Source: Ampullaceana balthica (taxonomy: Eukaryota > Mollusca > Gastropoda > Lymnaeidae). From it: DNA of 64,000 bases. The notes beneath the pieces are model-generated. The model had not been told where the DNA came from, made no database searches, and saw nothing but the letters and a program-made list of their open reading frames with translations. Below are positions 43,946-56,680 of this stretch, piece by piece. The stretch lies in NCBI GenBank assembly GCA_944989445.1, contig CALYLW010000330.1, positions 92,501-156,500 on the forward strand, written 5' to 3'. Each line of letters begins with the position of its first letter. Positions within the stretch are counted from its first letter, which is position 1. Both the position numbers and the translations under genes were made by a program.

Positions 43946-44455
43946 CAATTCGCCTGCCCTCTGTTCTCAGTACACAGCTTGGGGATAAGAAATAATTGGC
44001 TGATGTAGGAGGGACAAGAAACAGAATCTTTCTTGAAAACGAAACAACAACAAAACAACCCCCCCGACTTCTGAGGATAAACACAGTTGTCTTTCCCTGT
44101 CACGTGACTCATCCCCACTAGCGTTGAGTCGACAGACGTGACTTGCATTAAGTGAACCCATTTCGTTGGACCCGAGACCTGCGTTAAATGAACCCTCTAC
44201 TAGGACCTATATTGTGGACATGAAGGCAATACAACCAGGCCACGCTCGCGTTTAAACCATTTGAATTACGGTCAGCCCTTCAACACTTTTCACCTGCTAC
44301 ATAATAGATCGGACGATTTCCTCCTTGTAATGGATTTCTCGTTGCCAGCGACATGGAATTAAAGCTAGGTAAATAAGTTATAAAAAAATTTAGTCTGAAC
44401 CAGATCGTGGTGTTTTATTTTGTAGTTACGTTCTAGTGTTTCATAATTGTGTTTA
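43946..44455. other. Unassigned intergenic sequence
   Basis: No feature recognised apart from a TTAAATGAACCC/TTAAGTGAACCC pair near 44148 and 44184. Confidence 0.45.
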
Positions 44456-44459
44456 GTTA

Positions 44460-45062
<603 letters not shown>

Positions 45063-45230
45063 TGACTATACTGAAATGACATGTTAATAAAGTCATGACT
45101 ATACTGAAATGACATGTTAATAAAGTCATGATTATACTGAAATGACATGTTTTTAAGCCCGTGAATGCCTGAGACTATACTGAAATGACATGACATGTTT
45201 AGAGAGGCGTGACTATACTAAAATGACGTC
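45063..45230. repeat. 33-bp tandem repeat, 3-5 copies
   Basis: GACTATACTGAAATGACATG plus TTAATAAAGTCAT at 45064, 45097 and 45130, with two degenerate units after. Confidence 0.88.
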
Positions 45231-45757
45231 TTTATAATAAGGTCGTGTGTGACTCTACGCTCTAGTGTAATGAGACGACTAGCTTAGTGCTGTATGTGTG
45301 CTATCTTCTATGTTTAACACGGTTAGATCATACTTCAGTACAATTCATAATCTCTTTCACGCGAGGTCAGTCAACCTATCGGTTCATGAGGAAAACGCGG
45401 CCCCTTTAAATGTCAGATCTGGCCAGAACAACACTTCGGTAAGAGTTGTGTTTTCATACTGGAATTTTTTGGGGGGTCTAATAAATACATATTATTCGTG
45501 ACTTCTAAAAGATTATTTTAAATTTCTACAAAACCTTCACACAAAACCTTGGAGTATCTGTTCGTACCTCACTTAAAATTAGTTTCATAAAAAATTTAAG
45601 TTTTTAAACTGAACACCAGATTCCTTTAAAAATAAAATAAGTTCCATTGGTCCTCGGTAAAATTAGTTTGCCTACCACCATCTTAAGTCCAGGGTACTGA
45701 AAATTCACAATTTGCTAGACAAGTCTTTTAGTCCATGATCTTATCGGATGCATCCTC
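45231..45757. other. Unassigned intergenic sequence
   Basis: No feature recognised. Confidence 0.45.
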
Positions 45758-46061
45758 TGCCTAGAGGTAGTAGTGTACATGTCACTCGTATCAAGGGATT
45801 TCACTCATCCGATGCAGTAGTGTACATGTCACTCTTATCAAGGGATTTCAATCATCGAGGTAGTAGTGTACATGTCACTCTTATCAAGGGATTTCAATCA
45901 TCAAGCAGTATAGTGTATATGTCACTCGTATCAAGGGATTTCAATCATCAGGCAGTAGTGTATATGTCACTCGTATCAAGGGATTTCAATCATCAGGCAG
46001 TAGTGTATATGTCACTCGTATCAAAGGATTTCAATCATCGAGGTAGTAGTATATATGTCAC
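45758..46061. repeat. About 47-bp satellite, segment 1
   Basis: Units carry GTAGTGTATATGTCACTCGT and ATCAAGGGATTTCAATCATC. The array is cut at 46062 by a LINE insertion. Confidence 0.93.
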
Positions 46062-47098
46062 TTTTATTATAATAATAATAATAATAATAATAAATTGATT
46101 ATTTATATAGCGCTGTATCCCAGTAAGGAACTGGGCTCACAGCGCTTTACATGAAAGAAATAACATACTTATAAGTCGTATTAAATTAACTTTCATATCA
46201 CAACAAACACACAAAATTACAATACAGTATACATAAACTACGTTAATCATTTACAAGAAATGTTGTTTCATCAATTTTAAAAATAAATTTTGAAAAAATG
46301 TGTCTTAAGTGCAGTCTTGAAGGATTTGGTTGTTTGAATACTACGTATGTGTAATGGTAGAGAATTCCATTGTTTGGCTGCACAAAAAGAGAACGACCTT
46401 TCACCAAACGTTTTGGTGCGTGTCGTAGGAACAGAGAGAACGCGTGTGTCTGCAGAAGATCTTAGCTTGCGAGTGGGTGAGTAGACCGACAAAAGTTCAG
46501 TAAGATACGATGGGCATGAGTCCGAAAAGAAATTGTGACAGAGAACGGCCAGTTTGTTATCAATACGGGCTTGTATAGGCAGCCAATGAAGTGAGCGAAG
46601 AAGTGGAGTAACATGGTCATGTTTTTTTGCCTTGAGCACCAGTCTGGCAGCTGAATTTTGAACTTTCTGTAGTTTTTCAATGCATTGTTTTGGCAAACCT
46701 GACAGAAGAGAATTGCAGTAATCCATACGAGCCAGTACAAGAGCACAGACTAGTGTTTTTGTGGCACTAACTGTTAAGTAATGACGGATTGAGCTGATCT
46801 GACGAATGGCAGTGTAGGCAGAGCGACAGATGTGATTGATGAAGTTGTTAATAGACATGTTGTCAGAAATAATGTAGCCAAGATTCCTAGTCGATGTTGT
46901 GAACAGAATATCCGAACTGGCTACGTGAATTGACTTCGGAAGAGACAAAGTACTGCGTGATTTATTGTTGCAAAATAGAAGTGCTTCAGTCTTGTCATCA
47001 TTCAGCTTGAGTTTGCTTAACGTCATCCAAGACTTCACTTCACCAATGCACTCCTGCAACAATTGGACACCGGAGTCCATATTAGAGGGATCAGTGTG
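46062..47098 (-). mobile_element. 5'-truncated L2-type LINE inside the satellite
   Basis: The minus strand has an (ATT)n tail at 46065-46093, the family 3' UTR (GCTGTGAGCCCAGTTCCTTA) and, at 46277-47080, an intact 267-codon frame for the RT C-terminal third. That frame begins after the YxDD box (LSKLKLNDDKTEALLF) and runs through HWLPIQARI, LRSSADTR, AAKQWNSLPLHIRS and a FKTALKTHFF ending. The 5' truncation is at about 47095. Among the most intact copies here. Confidence 0.9.
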
Positions 47099-47866
47099 AG
47101 GATTTCAATCATCGAGGTAGTAGTGTACATGTCACTCGTATCAAGGGATTTCAATCATCAGGCAGTATAGTGTATATAACACTCGTATCAAGGGATTTCA
47201 ATCATCAGGCAGTAGTGTATATGTCACTCGTATCAAGGGATTTCAATCATCCGAGGTAGTAGTGTACATGTCACTCTTATCAAGGGATTTCAATCATCCG
47301 AGATAGTAGTGTACATGTCACTCGTATCAATGGATTTCAATCATCAGGCAGTATAGTGTATATGTCACTCGTATCAAGGGATTTCAATCATCAGGCAGCA
47401 GTGTACATGTCACGCGTATCAAGGGATTTCAATCATCTGAGGTAGTAGTGTATATGTCACTCTTATCAAGGGATTTCAATCATCGAGGTAGTAGTGTACA
47501 TGTCACTGGTATCATGGGATTTCAATCAACGAGGTAGTAGTGTATATGTCACTCTTATCAAGGGATTCCAATCATCGAGGTAGTAGTGTACATGTCACTC
47601 GTATCATGGGATTTCAATCATCAGGCAGTAGTGTATATGTCACTCGTATCAAGGGATTTCAATCATCCAAGGCAGTAGTGTATATGTCACTTGTATCTAG
47701 GGATTTCACTCATCTGAGGTAGCAGTGTATATGTCACTCGTATCAAGGGATTTCAATCATCCGAGGTAGTAGTGTATATGTCACTCGTATCAAGGGATTT
47801 CAATCATCCGAGGCAGTAGTGTATATGTCACTCGTATCAAGGGATTTCACTCATCTGAGGTAGTAA
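47099..47866. repeat. About 47-bp satellite, segment 2
   Basis: Sixteen or so units with GAGGTAGTAGTGT/GGCAGTAGTGT variants; continues segment 1. Confidence 0.95.
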
Positions 47867-48442
47867 CAGGGGCGGATTAAGACTGCACGGGGCCCCTGGC
47901 TGCAATTCAAACTGGGGCCCTATCCAGCCAGCGCCCCTTTAGATAAAATGATTGCTAGCAGCTAATATACGACTGTACTTGTAACGAAATAGTTCATCGG
48001 TTCCTTTAACATACTTTGTCTGTACTACGGGATCGGCGTCCCCAGCCAAAGATTATTCATGAAAAAATGGAATACGAAGAAATTACTGTTGGCCGGTATC
48101 CTAATATTGAGTGTAAAAATACAATTTAAAAAAAAATTATGCCCACGCCGGGAATTGATCGCGCGACCGCTTTCACAGCAGGGCGACTTTCTACCCTAAG
48201 ACCACACGAGGCTGATGAAAAAATTGAAGTTTAAAAATATAAACATTAATCTTTAATATTTCCTGTTAGTGAGCCTATAAAATCAGGTTTTTAAAATAAA
48301 TTTATTTAATTTATGATATTTTCAGGAATACATGCAAACATTTGTCCATCTTTCTTATAAAATATACTAAATTTGGGGGCCCCTAATCATCGGGGGCCCC
48401 TGGCTTTAGCCCGTTCAGCCCCCCCCCCTTAATCCGCCATAG
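47867..48442. mobile_element. About 575-bp TIR element inside the satellite
   Basis: The left end CAGGGGCGGATTAAGACTGC is imperfectly inverted at the right (CTTAATCCGCCATAG). Sub-terminal GGGGCCCCTGGCT is present at both ends. A tRNA-like sequence lies within. The target site duplication is hard to define because the host sequence is repetitive. Confidence 0.65.
48142..48212 (-). pseudogene. tRNA-like (Gly/Asp-like) pseudogene or SINE head
   Basis: Minus strand: CCTCGTGTGGTCTTAGGGTA gives an A-box-like segment, and GATCAATTCCCGGCGTGGGC gives a B-box-like and 3' stem region at tRNA spacing. The acceptor stem pairs poorly, so a functional tRNA is unlikely. Confidence 0.4.
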
Positions 48443-48525
48443 TGTATATGTCACTCTCATCAAGGGATTTCACTCATCCGAGGTAGTAGTGTATATGTCA
48501 CTCGTATCAAGGGATTTCCCATATC
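48443..48525. repeat. About 47-bp satellite, segment 3
   Basis: About two units resume after the TIR element (TGTATATGTCACTC, AGGGATTTCACTCATCCGAG). Confidence 0.85.
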
Positions 48526-49487
48526 GGGGTAGCGGAATACAACCCGCTCTCATCCCGGGATTTCAATGTTATCAATGTTTTCACTTATCCGTGGTAATGC
48601 GATCAAGAAATTCAGTCTTATCAATGAATTTCGTTTATGTGGCGTAAGCCTGATAAAAATAACAATTATTTAAGAATTGTTCTTACCCGAGGTAGCGAGA
48701 TAATTATCGCTCTTAACAAATAATGCTTCATTGTCCGTTTTGCATCACCGATGACAAACAAATAATAATCTTAAATTCGAATGTGATACAAATATTGACT
48801 CTCCAAAAGGGCTATTTTCTAAGTTAATTTAGAAGAATGAATAAATTGAAATGAATGTAGTTCGGCCGATTAAAGTCCTCGTACAATTAATTGTAGCGAG
48901 CAGGCTTCCAGTGTGTGTGGTTTTAAAAGTCAGGTTTATAATAACAAATTGGGACAATCCTCGACTTTTTCAAATTAAAAACTACGAAATAAAGAAAGTA
49001 AAAACATTAAAAGATCACTAGATCAACATAAATATGATAGATATTAAGGGACGCAAACTTATACAAGAGAAGATTTTGTCTTGTTTAAGGAGTATGACAA
49101 AAAACAAATCATATCGGAAATAGGTCATATAATCTCTAACAAATGAAAAGAAGACACCCTGACGTCATTTAGATATCAATTTTAATGAATATTTCAGAAC
49201 AGACGGGTAATTATTACCAGCACTTAAATTACATATTATTTTAAATTCCTCTAGTTTTGCACTACATGCAAAATGAAAAGGGCAGCATATCTTAGACTGG
49301 GTGGGGAGATGGGGGGGGGGAGAGGATCCCGATATTAACGCTTACTGGTCATTTACCCAATGAATGATATAAATAAAGGTCAAAGTCTAATATGTCTGAC
49401 AGCCAACGATAATATCCGGTTGCCAATAATATTATTTTAAATTATCCTTACTTGAATTTTTTTTTAAATTTGGATTAAATATCTGTC
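48526..49487. other. Unassigned intergenic sequence
   Basis: Starts with strongly decayed satellite-like motifs (to about 48740), then AT-rich single-copy-looking sequence with a G-run at 49310-49320. Confidence 0.45.
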
Positions 49488-49785
49488 TGTGGCTGAGTGG
49501 TTGCGTGTCTATGGCTGTGTGTCTATGGCTGAGTGTCTATTGCTGTGTGTCTATGGCTGTGTGTCTATGGCTGTGTGTCTATGGCTGTGTGTCTATGGCT
49601 GCGTGTCTATGGCTGTGTGTCTATGGCTGTGTGTCTATGGCTGTGTGTCTATGGCTGTGTGTCTATGGCTGCGTGTCTATGGCTGTGTGTCTATGGCTGC
49701 GTGCCTATGGCTGTGTTTCTATGGCTGTGTGTCTATGGCTGCGTGTCTATGGCTGTCTGTCTATGGCTGTGTGTCTATGGTTGTC
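49488..49785. repeat. 14-bp minisatellite
   Basis: About 21 units of GTGTCTATGGCTGT with GCGTGTC and GAGTGTC variants. Confidence 0.95.
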
Positions 49786-49965
49786 CCCAATGCTGAGTTT
49801 TGTTGTCTGAGTGCGTGTACATGAACACTTAAACATAAAAAGAAAGTAGGCGAAAAAAACTAAAGTAAAATTGAGGACATTTAAATCATTTAATGATGTG
49901 ACATTATTCTCAAACAGTAAATAAATTTGAATTTCTTTTCTGATTCTGACTTTCTCGACAAGACC

Positions 49966-50276
<311 letters not shown>

Positions 50277-50454
50277 AAACATTTAAAAAAACAAAAAACA
50301 ACTGAAGGTGCTAATGAACATTGTGAAATAAATTCCTCCTTCATATGAAGAGTATTAGGTTAGTCGGAATCATATTTCATACATTGTGGGAAAACTATGG
50401 CAATTTTTTGGTCCTATTATTTTAGCTTGGTGGAGACATTCAATGAAGGAGTTA

Positions 50455-51010
50455 TTTACTAATGTAATTAATTATTTCTCTGAATAATTCAGTGAAGGTA
50501 TTATTGCCTGATGGAGTAATTCAGTGATGGACAATTCAGTGATGGAGTATTCAGTGTTGGACTAATACCCAATTCAGTGATGGAGTTATTCAGTGTTGGA
50601 CTAATACAGTGTTGGACTAATTCAGTGATGGAGTAATTCAGTGTTGGACTAATACAGTGTTGGACTAATTCAGTGATGGAGTTATTCAGTGTTGGACTAA
50701 TACAGTGTTGGAGTAATTCAGTGTTGGAGTAATTCAGTGATGGAGTTATTCACAGATGAGTTATTCAGTGATGAAGTTATTCAGTAATGGAATTATTCAG
50801 TGATGGAGTTATTCATAATGGAGTTATTCAGTGTTGGACTAATACAGTGATGGAGTAATTCAGTGTTGGAGTAATTCAGTGATGGAGTTATTCACAGATG
50901 AGTTATTCAGTGATGAAGTTATTCAGTAATGGAATTATTCAGTGATGGAGTTATTCATAATGGAGTTATTTAGTGGTGGAGTTATTCAGTGATGGACTAA
51001 TCCAGAGTTT
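50455..51010. repeat. About 16-bp minisatellite
   Basis: Mixed units TTCAGTGATGGAGTTA, TTCAGTGTTGGACTAA and TACAGTGTTGGACTAA. A block of about 150 bp (GGAGTTATTCACAGATGAGT and neighbours) is duplicated at 50733 and 50882. Confidence 0.93.
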
Positions 51011-51405
51011 GATTATTATTATTGAAGCATGTTTGTAAAGGAAAAATGAAAAAAATTGAGTTCGTGAGTAACCTTTTGTCTTGTAGTCTGTAAACTTGTT
51101 TTTGTTCCAAGAAACGAATCTAAACTCAAATTTAAGAAAGTAAAAACATATTTTCTTGATAGCCCCACTTCTGCTCCATCCCTCAATCATCAACTTGTGT
51201 AAAAGCCGCTGTCAAAATTTCCATTTTTTCTTTACACTAACTGACATTACTATCATAAAAAATATTTGACGATCTAGCTTAAAAATTCACTTGAAAGACG
51301 CACAAAGAACAATAATATCTTTTCCTGATTTCCTTATTCTGTTCATTGAAGTATCTCTTATGCAAAAACTTTCAATTTTTAAATATTCCGTGCAGATAAA
51401 CTTCT
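51011..51405. other. Unassigned AT-rich sequence
   Basis: No feature recognised. Confidence 0.5.
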
Positions 51406-51602
51406 CAGTGGCGTCACTAGGGGGGTGCGGTGGGGGGCCGCCACGGGTGACACCATCAGGGGGGGTGACACCAAAATGTAAAATTGGGTATATTCCCGTT
51501 ATTTGGCACTGGAAAACTCGGAGGATTTCTATGGATTAAGTCGTGAAGGGGTGACACCATGGGCTACCGCCCCGGGTGACACCAACCCTAGTGACGCCTC
51601 TG
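51406..51602. mobile_element. 197-bp hAT-type MITE with perfect 8-bp TSD
   Basis: TIRs are CAGTGGCGTCACTAGGG and CCCTAGTGACGCCTCTG. It is flanked on both sides by AAACTTCT (51398-51405 and 51603-51610). GGGTGACACCA motifs repeat inside. Confidence 0.95.
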
Positions 51603-51704
51603 AAACTTCTTATGAATTCATTTTTAAAAAATTGCTTTTTTACGTTTTTCTTTTTATAAAGAGTAAAAGGAGGTTTAACAATAAATCCACATAATTTTTA
51701 AAAA

Positions 51705-51895
51705 GCCGTTAATGTAAGTTTAACCAACCGGTCCTTGTAAGTTTAACCAACACATCAATGTAAGTTTAACCAATCGGTCAATTTTAAGTTAAATAACCCG
51801 TCCATATAAGTTTAACCAACACATCAATGTAAGTTTAACCATCACATCAAAGTAAGTTTAACCAATCCGTCCGCGTACTTTTAACAACCAGTACG
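51705..51895. repeat. About 23-bp repeat of GTAAGTTTAACCAA
   Basis: Seven to eight diverged units, alternating ACACATCAAT and CGGTCC variants. Confidence 0.85.
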
Positions 51896-52039
51896 TTATG
51901 TGCAATACAACCGTGTGTGTAATATACAAGTGGGTTCAACGCCTCCCCCCACCCCCTCTTTCAACACACACACACATCACATCACACTTCCTGTTTGTGA
52001 CCAGTAAGTCTAAACACAAGTATTTAATTTAACACTAGT

Positions 52040-52480
52040 CTTTAATTTTTCTTTAGACATTATATGAGTGTTGATATACTGTTGGTTTTTCCAGCGCATG
52101 GTTTCTTAAGGCAACCCATACCACGCCTGATTGCCAAAAGTGTAGGAGGGGGGATAGGTACCGTATGTTTTTGTTACTGCAAATAAAAAAAAAGAATCGT
52201 ATTCTTATCCATTTCTTTATATGATTTTCATATTAGATTAACTTTAGTTTGTTATATCCAAGATATAATCAATTCGCTTATCTATAACTTTTTACTCCCT
52301 GTTCTTCTATTCTCCAGTGTTTCCAGGTTTTAGTCTTTTAACTAATGGAGTTTCTCTCATCAATTTTGAATATTCTCCAATTATAAATTTTCCCGTTTAT
52401 GTTAACCTGTTTTAGTTCATCAATGTTTTCTTTTGATAGAAAAGTCCTAAAAAGCCTAAAGTTGAGTTGGTTTCTTTTTT
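52040..52480 (-). pseudogene. RT element C-terminal remnant, copy 2
   Basis: Runs parallel to 53425-53780: TGTTGGTTTTTCCAGC, GGCAACCCATACCACGC, CTTCTATTCTCCAGTGTTTC, TTTTGAATATTCTCCA. All frames are broken. Confidence 0.6.
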
Positions 52481-53053
52481 CTTGAACGTTTCAACTAGTT
52501 CACCCCGAAAATTTAAAATGTCTGTTAAACAGAAATTAATTTAAAAATGTATGGACTTGCTCTTCCCAATGTATCCGTGCTGGTGACTCATTTTTCGCGT
52601 GTGTTGGTAATACACACTTTCGTGACACAGTGTAGGCCATCGTTAAAACTTTACTCTTTTTATCTTATACAGTCACGCAAATAAAAGAGAAAGGGTGTCT
52701 GATGTGTAGAGCTTGTTGCCCAATGTGCAGATAATCGTCCGCAATGTCTACTCTTCTCACAGTATCTTGTAGTGCGTAATCTAAATGTAAAGACTCGGGC
52801 CGTGTGAGAACGAATCAATGCCTTGTCCGTATCACAGCCAGAACCATGGCAGATGATATTTCCTTATCTAATCTTCAGGTCTCAGCAATCCACAATTTAT
52901 TGGATCTTCCGGTTCACCCCGATGGTCGCAGGATGATATTTATCTCCCGAACTTTTCACACTCTTCAGAAGGAAAGTTAGAAATATGCCATTTTTTTTGT
53001 ACTGCAATGTCATCCAACCATTACACATTAAAAAAAAACAAATTCCACTCCAC
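52481..53053. other. Unassigned intergenic sequence
   Basis: No gene seen. Confidence 0.45.
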
Positions 53054-53386
53054 ACATTCAACATTCCACATTCCACAATACACATTCCACAATACACATT
53101 CCACAATACACATTCCACAATACACATTCCACAATACACATTCCACAATACATATTCCACAATACACATTCCACAATACACATTCCACAATACACATTCC
53201 ACAATACATATTCAACAATACACACTCACCAATACACATTCCACAATACACATTCCAAAATACACACTCAACAATACACATTCAACATTACACATTCCAC
53301 AATACACATTCCACAATACACATTCCACAATACATATTCAACAATACACACTCACCAATACACATTCCACAATACACATACGCTTA
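53054..53386. repeat. 14-bp minisatellite CACATTCCACAATA
   Basis: About 24 units with ACTCACCAATACA and ATTCAACAATA variants. A composite block near 53205-53235 recurs at 53333-53363. It is wedged between two RT remnants. Confidence 0.95.
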
Positions 53387-54685
53387 TCTATGGTTTGTGT
53401 TTAGTCCTGCATTTTTATTAGAGATTTAAATGTTGATAAAGTGTTGGTTTTCCTGGTTTCTTCAGGCAACCCATTCCACACCCGAATTCCGGAAGGGAAT
53501 AACGAAATTTTGTATGTGTTTGTTCTTGCATACGGAATAAGGAAGGTGTTTTTATCCTTATGTCTATCTGAGGGCTGTATTACGTTATCTTTGTGTTGTA
53601 TTTCTAAATTAGAATGAATTGCTTTATGTATGATTACTACTTTGCTCTTGGTTCTTCTATCCTCTAGTGTTTCAAGGTTTAATGATTTAACTAATGGTGT
53701 TATTCTTGTCAGTTTTGAATATTCTCCAGTAATGAATCTGGCAGCTCTTTTTGAATTTGTTCTAGTTTATCAATGCTTTCATTGGTGGATGGGTCCTATA
53801 CAGAAGATGCATATTCTATTACAGGTCTCACCAAAGTGAGGTAGCATTTTAGTTTTATATCTCTATTACATTTGTTAAAGTTCCTTTTTATAAAGCCTAA
53901 GGTTTTGTTTGATTTTTTAATAACTTCATTGACATGGGGATTCCATGATAGTTTCTCATTTATTAAGACTCCTAAGTATTTTGCATCTTTAGTTTGGGTC
54001 AGTTCTTTTACATGTATGTAATATTTTGAATTTATTTGTTTCTTTTTCTTTGTTACTCTTAGCAGTTGACACTTTTCTGGGTGGAAAGACATACTCCAGT
54101 TAGTTTCCCATTTTATCAATTCATCTAAGTCTTTTTGTAAAATTTTGCTACCTTGGGTAAATCATTTATATAAATTAAAAAGAGTAAAGGACCTAGCACA
54201 GTTCCTTGTGGAACTTCTGAGTTAACCTTTATTGGTGCAGATTTAGATCCATTAATTATTACAGTTTGCTACCTGCCCAAAAGGAAGTCTTAGACCCAGT
54301 GATGTAAGGGACCTGAAATTCGAAAGTAGTTAAGTTTTTTAAGTAAACTAAGGTGGTGAACTTTGTCAAATGCTTTTGAGAATTCTAGTAATATTGTTTC
54401 TATTTGATCATTATTGCCTAAGCCTTTTGATAGTTCATCTATTAAACCTATTAATTGTGTTTCACATGATCTGTTTTTTTTCTAAACCCGTGTTGATGTG
54501 GGCATGGGGCATTATATTTGTCGAGGTTGTTAACTATTTTACTATATATTATGTGTTCTAGTAATTTACAGGTTATACTAGTAAGTGATACAGGCCTGTA
54601 ATAACCAGGGTCTGATTTATCACCTTTCTTAAAGAGTGGAGTTATGTTAGCTAATTTCCAATCCTGGGGCACTTTATCCTAGTTT
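53387..54685 (-). pseudogene. Jockey/CR1-like RT pseudogene
   Basis: The minus strand, from the right, encodes MPQDWKLANITPLFKKGD, YYRPVSLTSITCKLLEHI and QHGFRK (RT motifs 0-2, 54451-54672). The middle palm segment (about 54120-54450) is frameshifted. A 107-codon piece at 53796-54119 follows (MSFHPEKCQLL, KYLGVLINEKLSW, LVRPVIEYASS), then the decayed C-terminus to about 53390. 5'-truncated and without an endonuclease. A different family from the L2-type copies. Confidence 0.85.
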
Positions 54686-54689
54686 TGCA

Positions 54690-55225
54690 AAATTTAACAC
54701 TCATGGGGCGCCAGGGGCCCATAATATGATTTTTTTTCTTATATGAGCTATATAAAAATTAGTTTAAGCGTTAGCTATTAGGTAAATTGATGGATCTTTA
54801 CCAAACTTTGTATATAACAACTTGGTAGCCAATATTGAAATACTACAGGGCACTAATTTCCTAATGTCCATTTCTTCGGGGCTGGGGGCCCAAAATGTCT
54901 TTTTTCATAAACGCTTAAGATTGTATTCCCCATTCAATTATTAACGATCATGAGAAATATAGATAAATATATCCCTTATGAAATTGATTGAAGTAAACAG
55001 GTGTTTTGAACTTGACATCTTGCACTAAATGGGCCCTGGGGCCATTAATGTCGTTTTTTAAATATATTTATATATTTGTTATGAAATTGATTGAAATGAA
55101 CAGATTTTCGAACTTCATATGTTAAACTGATGTGTCCCGGAAACCCTTAAGTGTAATTTCTTTTTTATCTATGTGTATTCCTTTTTACTGAGATCGTTGC
55201 AACGCACAACGGGTCTGCTAGTTTA
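54690..55225 (+). mobile_element. Possible Helitron-like element, 3' end at 55225
   Basis: Ends CGTTGCAACGCACAACGGGT, CTG, CTAG, followed by T, resembling Helitron 3' termini (GC-rich terminal motif then CTAG). The interior has GGGGC-CAGGGGCCC and GGGGCTGGGGGCCC motifs at about 150-bp spacing. The left end is unknown. Confidence 0.35.
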
Positions 55226-55464
55226 AAATAGATGTGGCAATGGACGTGCACCAGGTTATTTGAAAGAACTTACTTTCGAACTTATCTTCAAAGGGGCAGC
55301 ACTCCATCTTACAGTTCTTTCTGAGTTACAAGGGCAGGTATACACGTAATTTTTTTGTTCTCTGGAGTCCGCTCTTAATAAGAAGCGATAGCGCTGATGT
55401 TATGGACAAGCCTTTGAGAGAATGTAACGACGACAAAAATAGTTTGATAATCGAATACGACAAT

Positions 55465-55610
55465 GTCTTAATAATAATTATAAAATAATAATAATTCGAT
55501 AATTTATATAGCGCAGTACCCCAGCCAGCAGCTGGGCTCACAACGTTTCACATAAAAATAGTAACACACATTATTTGTAAACGCATTAAATGTAAAACAT
55601 CTACGGGCTT
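55465..55610 (-). mobile_element. L2-type LINE 3' end
   Basis: Antisense 3' terminus: AATAATAATTCGATAATTTA, TATAGCGCAGTACCCC, CAGCTGGGCTCACAACG, followed by the TAGTAACACA region. Confidence 0.75.
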
Positions 55611-55631
55611 TTATAGAATTTGTGGATTTTA

Positions 55632-56612
55632 CAGAGGCGTAACTAGATTTTTGGCGTCCTTGGCTTATTAATTTTTGGCGCCCTTGATAAATTGACAAGT
55701 TTCAGTTTTGCGATTTTTTCATTTGTTAGGAAAATAATTGAATTTCTCTTATTTTATTTATGACAATAATTACGTAGTCTGACAGTGACAGTCATACAAC
55801 TTGAATATAAAAAAGGCATAAGACAGGAACAATACTAATTTGCAGTTTATTATTTACTAAATAATACCAAATAAATTGGTGGATAAAACGAGATATTGTT
55901 GCGTTAATAAAGAATACACCAAAACGTGAAGTAACGTGTATTATAAATTAAAAACAATAGTGTCAATGTGTCATACTCATTATCACATACATAACGATAG
56001 AAACTGACAAAAGTAAATTTAAGTAACACTCCACCGACTACAGCTCAGCACTTCCGTTAGCTGGCGTATTGGCGTGTTGCTAAATGCTAATACAGTCGAA
56101 CTCAATGGGGGAAAAATCGACTTACGGAGTTTTCCAGTTAGGGAAACTGGCCTAATAGGCGCAGATTAATCAAGGACAATGTTGATATTGAGAGGGGGGT
56201 AGCCATAGCAAAAAATCTTACTCCCCCCCACTGTGGAGGGAGTAAAGTGGGGGAGGGCAGGGAAGATGTCTCCTCTCATGGGCTTGTGTCGGCATGACAA
56301 AGCAAGTTGGCTTTCTTTCATATGAAACATAGACACCGCCTCTCTTTCCTGTCAGGCCTACTAGCCGGTATGGCTGTTCCCCCCACCTCTCAATATCAAC
56401 ATTGTCATTGATTTATCGACGCCTATTACGCCATTTTCCCTAACTCAAAAACTTCGTAAGTCAAATTTTTTTCTGGGTCCTTTTGAGTTCGACTTAAAGA
56501 GGTCCGACTGTACTTATTTAAATACAATTTTAAAAATGAGAGATTTAGTGGCACCCTTTTGAGCTGGCGCCCTTGGAAACTGCCCCGATGCCAACCCGTT
56601 GTTACGCCAATG
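55632..56612. mobile_element. 981-bp hAT-like element with near-perfect 8-bp TSD
   Basis: The left end CAGAGGCGTAACTAG is inverted at the right as GTTGTTACGCCAATG. The flanks GGATTTTA and GGATTATA match at seven of eight. Sub-terminal TGGCGCCCTTG motifs occur at both ends. No transposase frame remains. It carries a nested element at 56093-56510. Confidence 0.85.
56093..56510. mobile_element. 418-bp palindromic MITE with TA target site, nested
   Basis: The ends CAGTCGAACTCAATGGGGG and TTTGAGTTCGACTTAAAGAG...GGTCCGACTG are flanked by TA on each side, a Tc1/mariner-type target. The two halves are imperfect inverses over most of their length (GACAATGTTGATATTGAGAG against CTCTCAATATCAACATTGTC), so the transcript would form a long hairpin. 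Confidence 0.88.
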
Positions 56613-56637
56613 GGATTATATCAACTTCTTGAGTTTT

Positions 56638-56680
56638 CAGTGTATAGAAGGAGCGTCTGTAACAGATAAGATAAGATAAT
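56638..56680 (+). mobile_element. SINE 3' tail fragment
   Basis: ATAGAAGGAGCGTCTGTAAC then AGATAAGATAAGATAA matches the tail of the SINE at 62672-62898. Confidence 0.55.
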
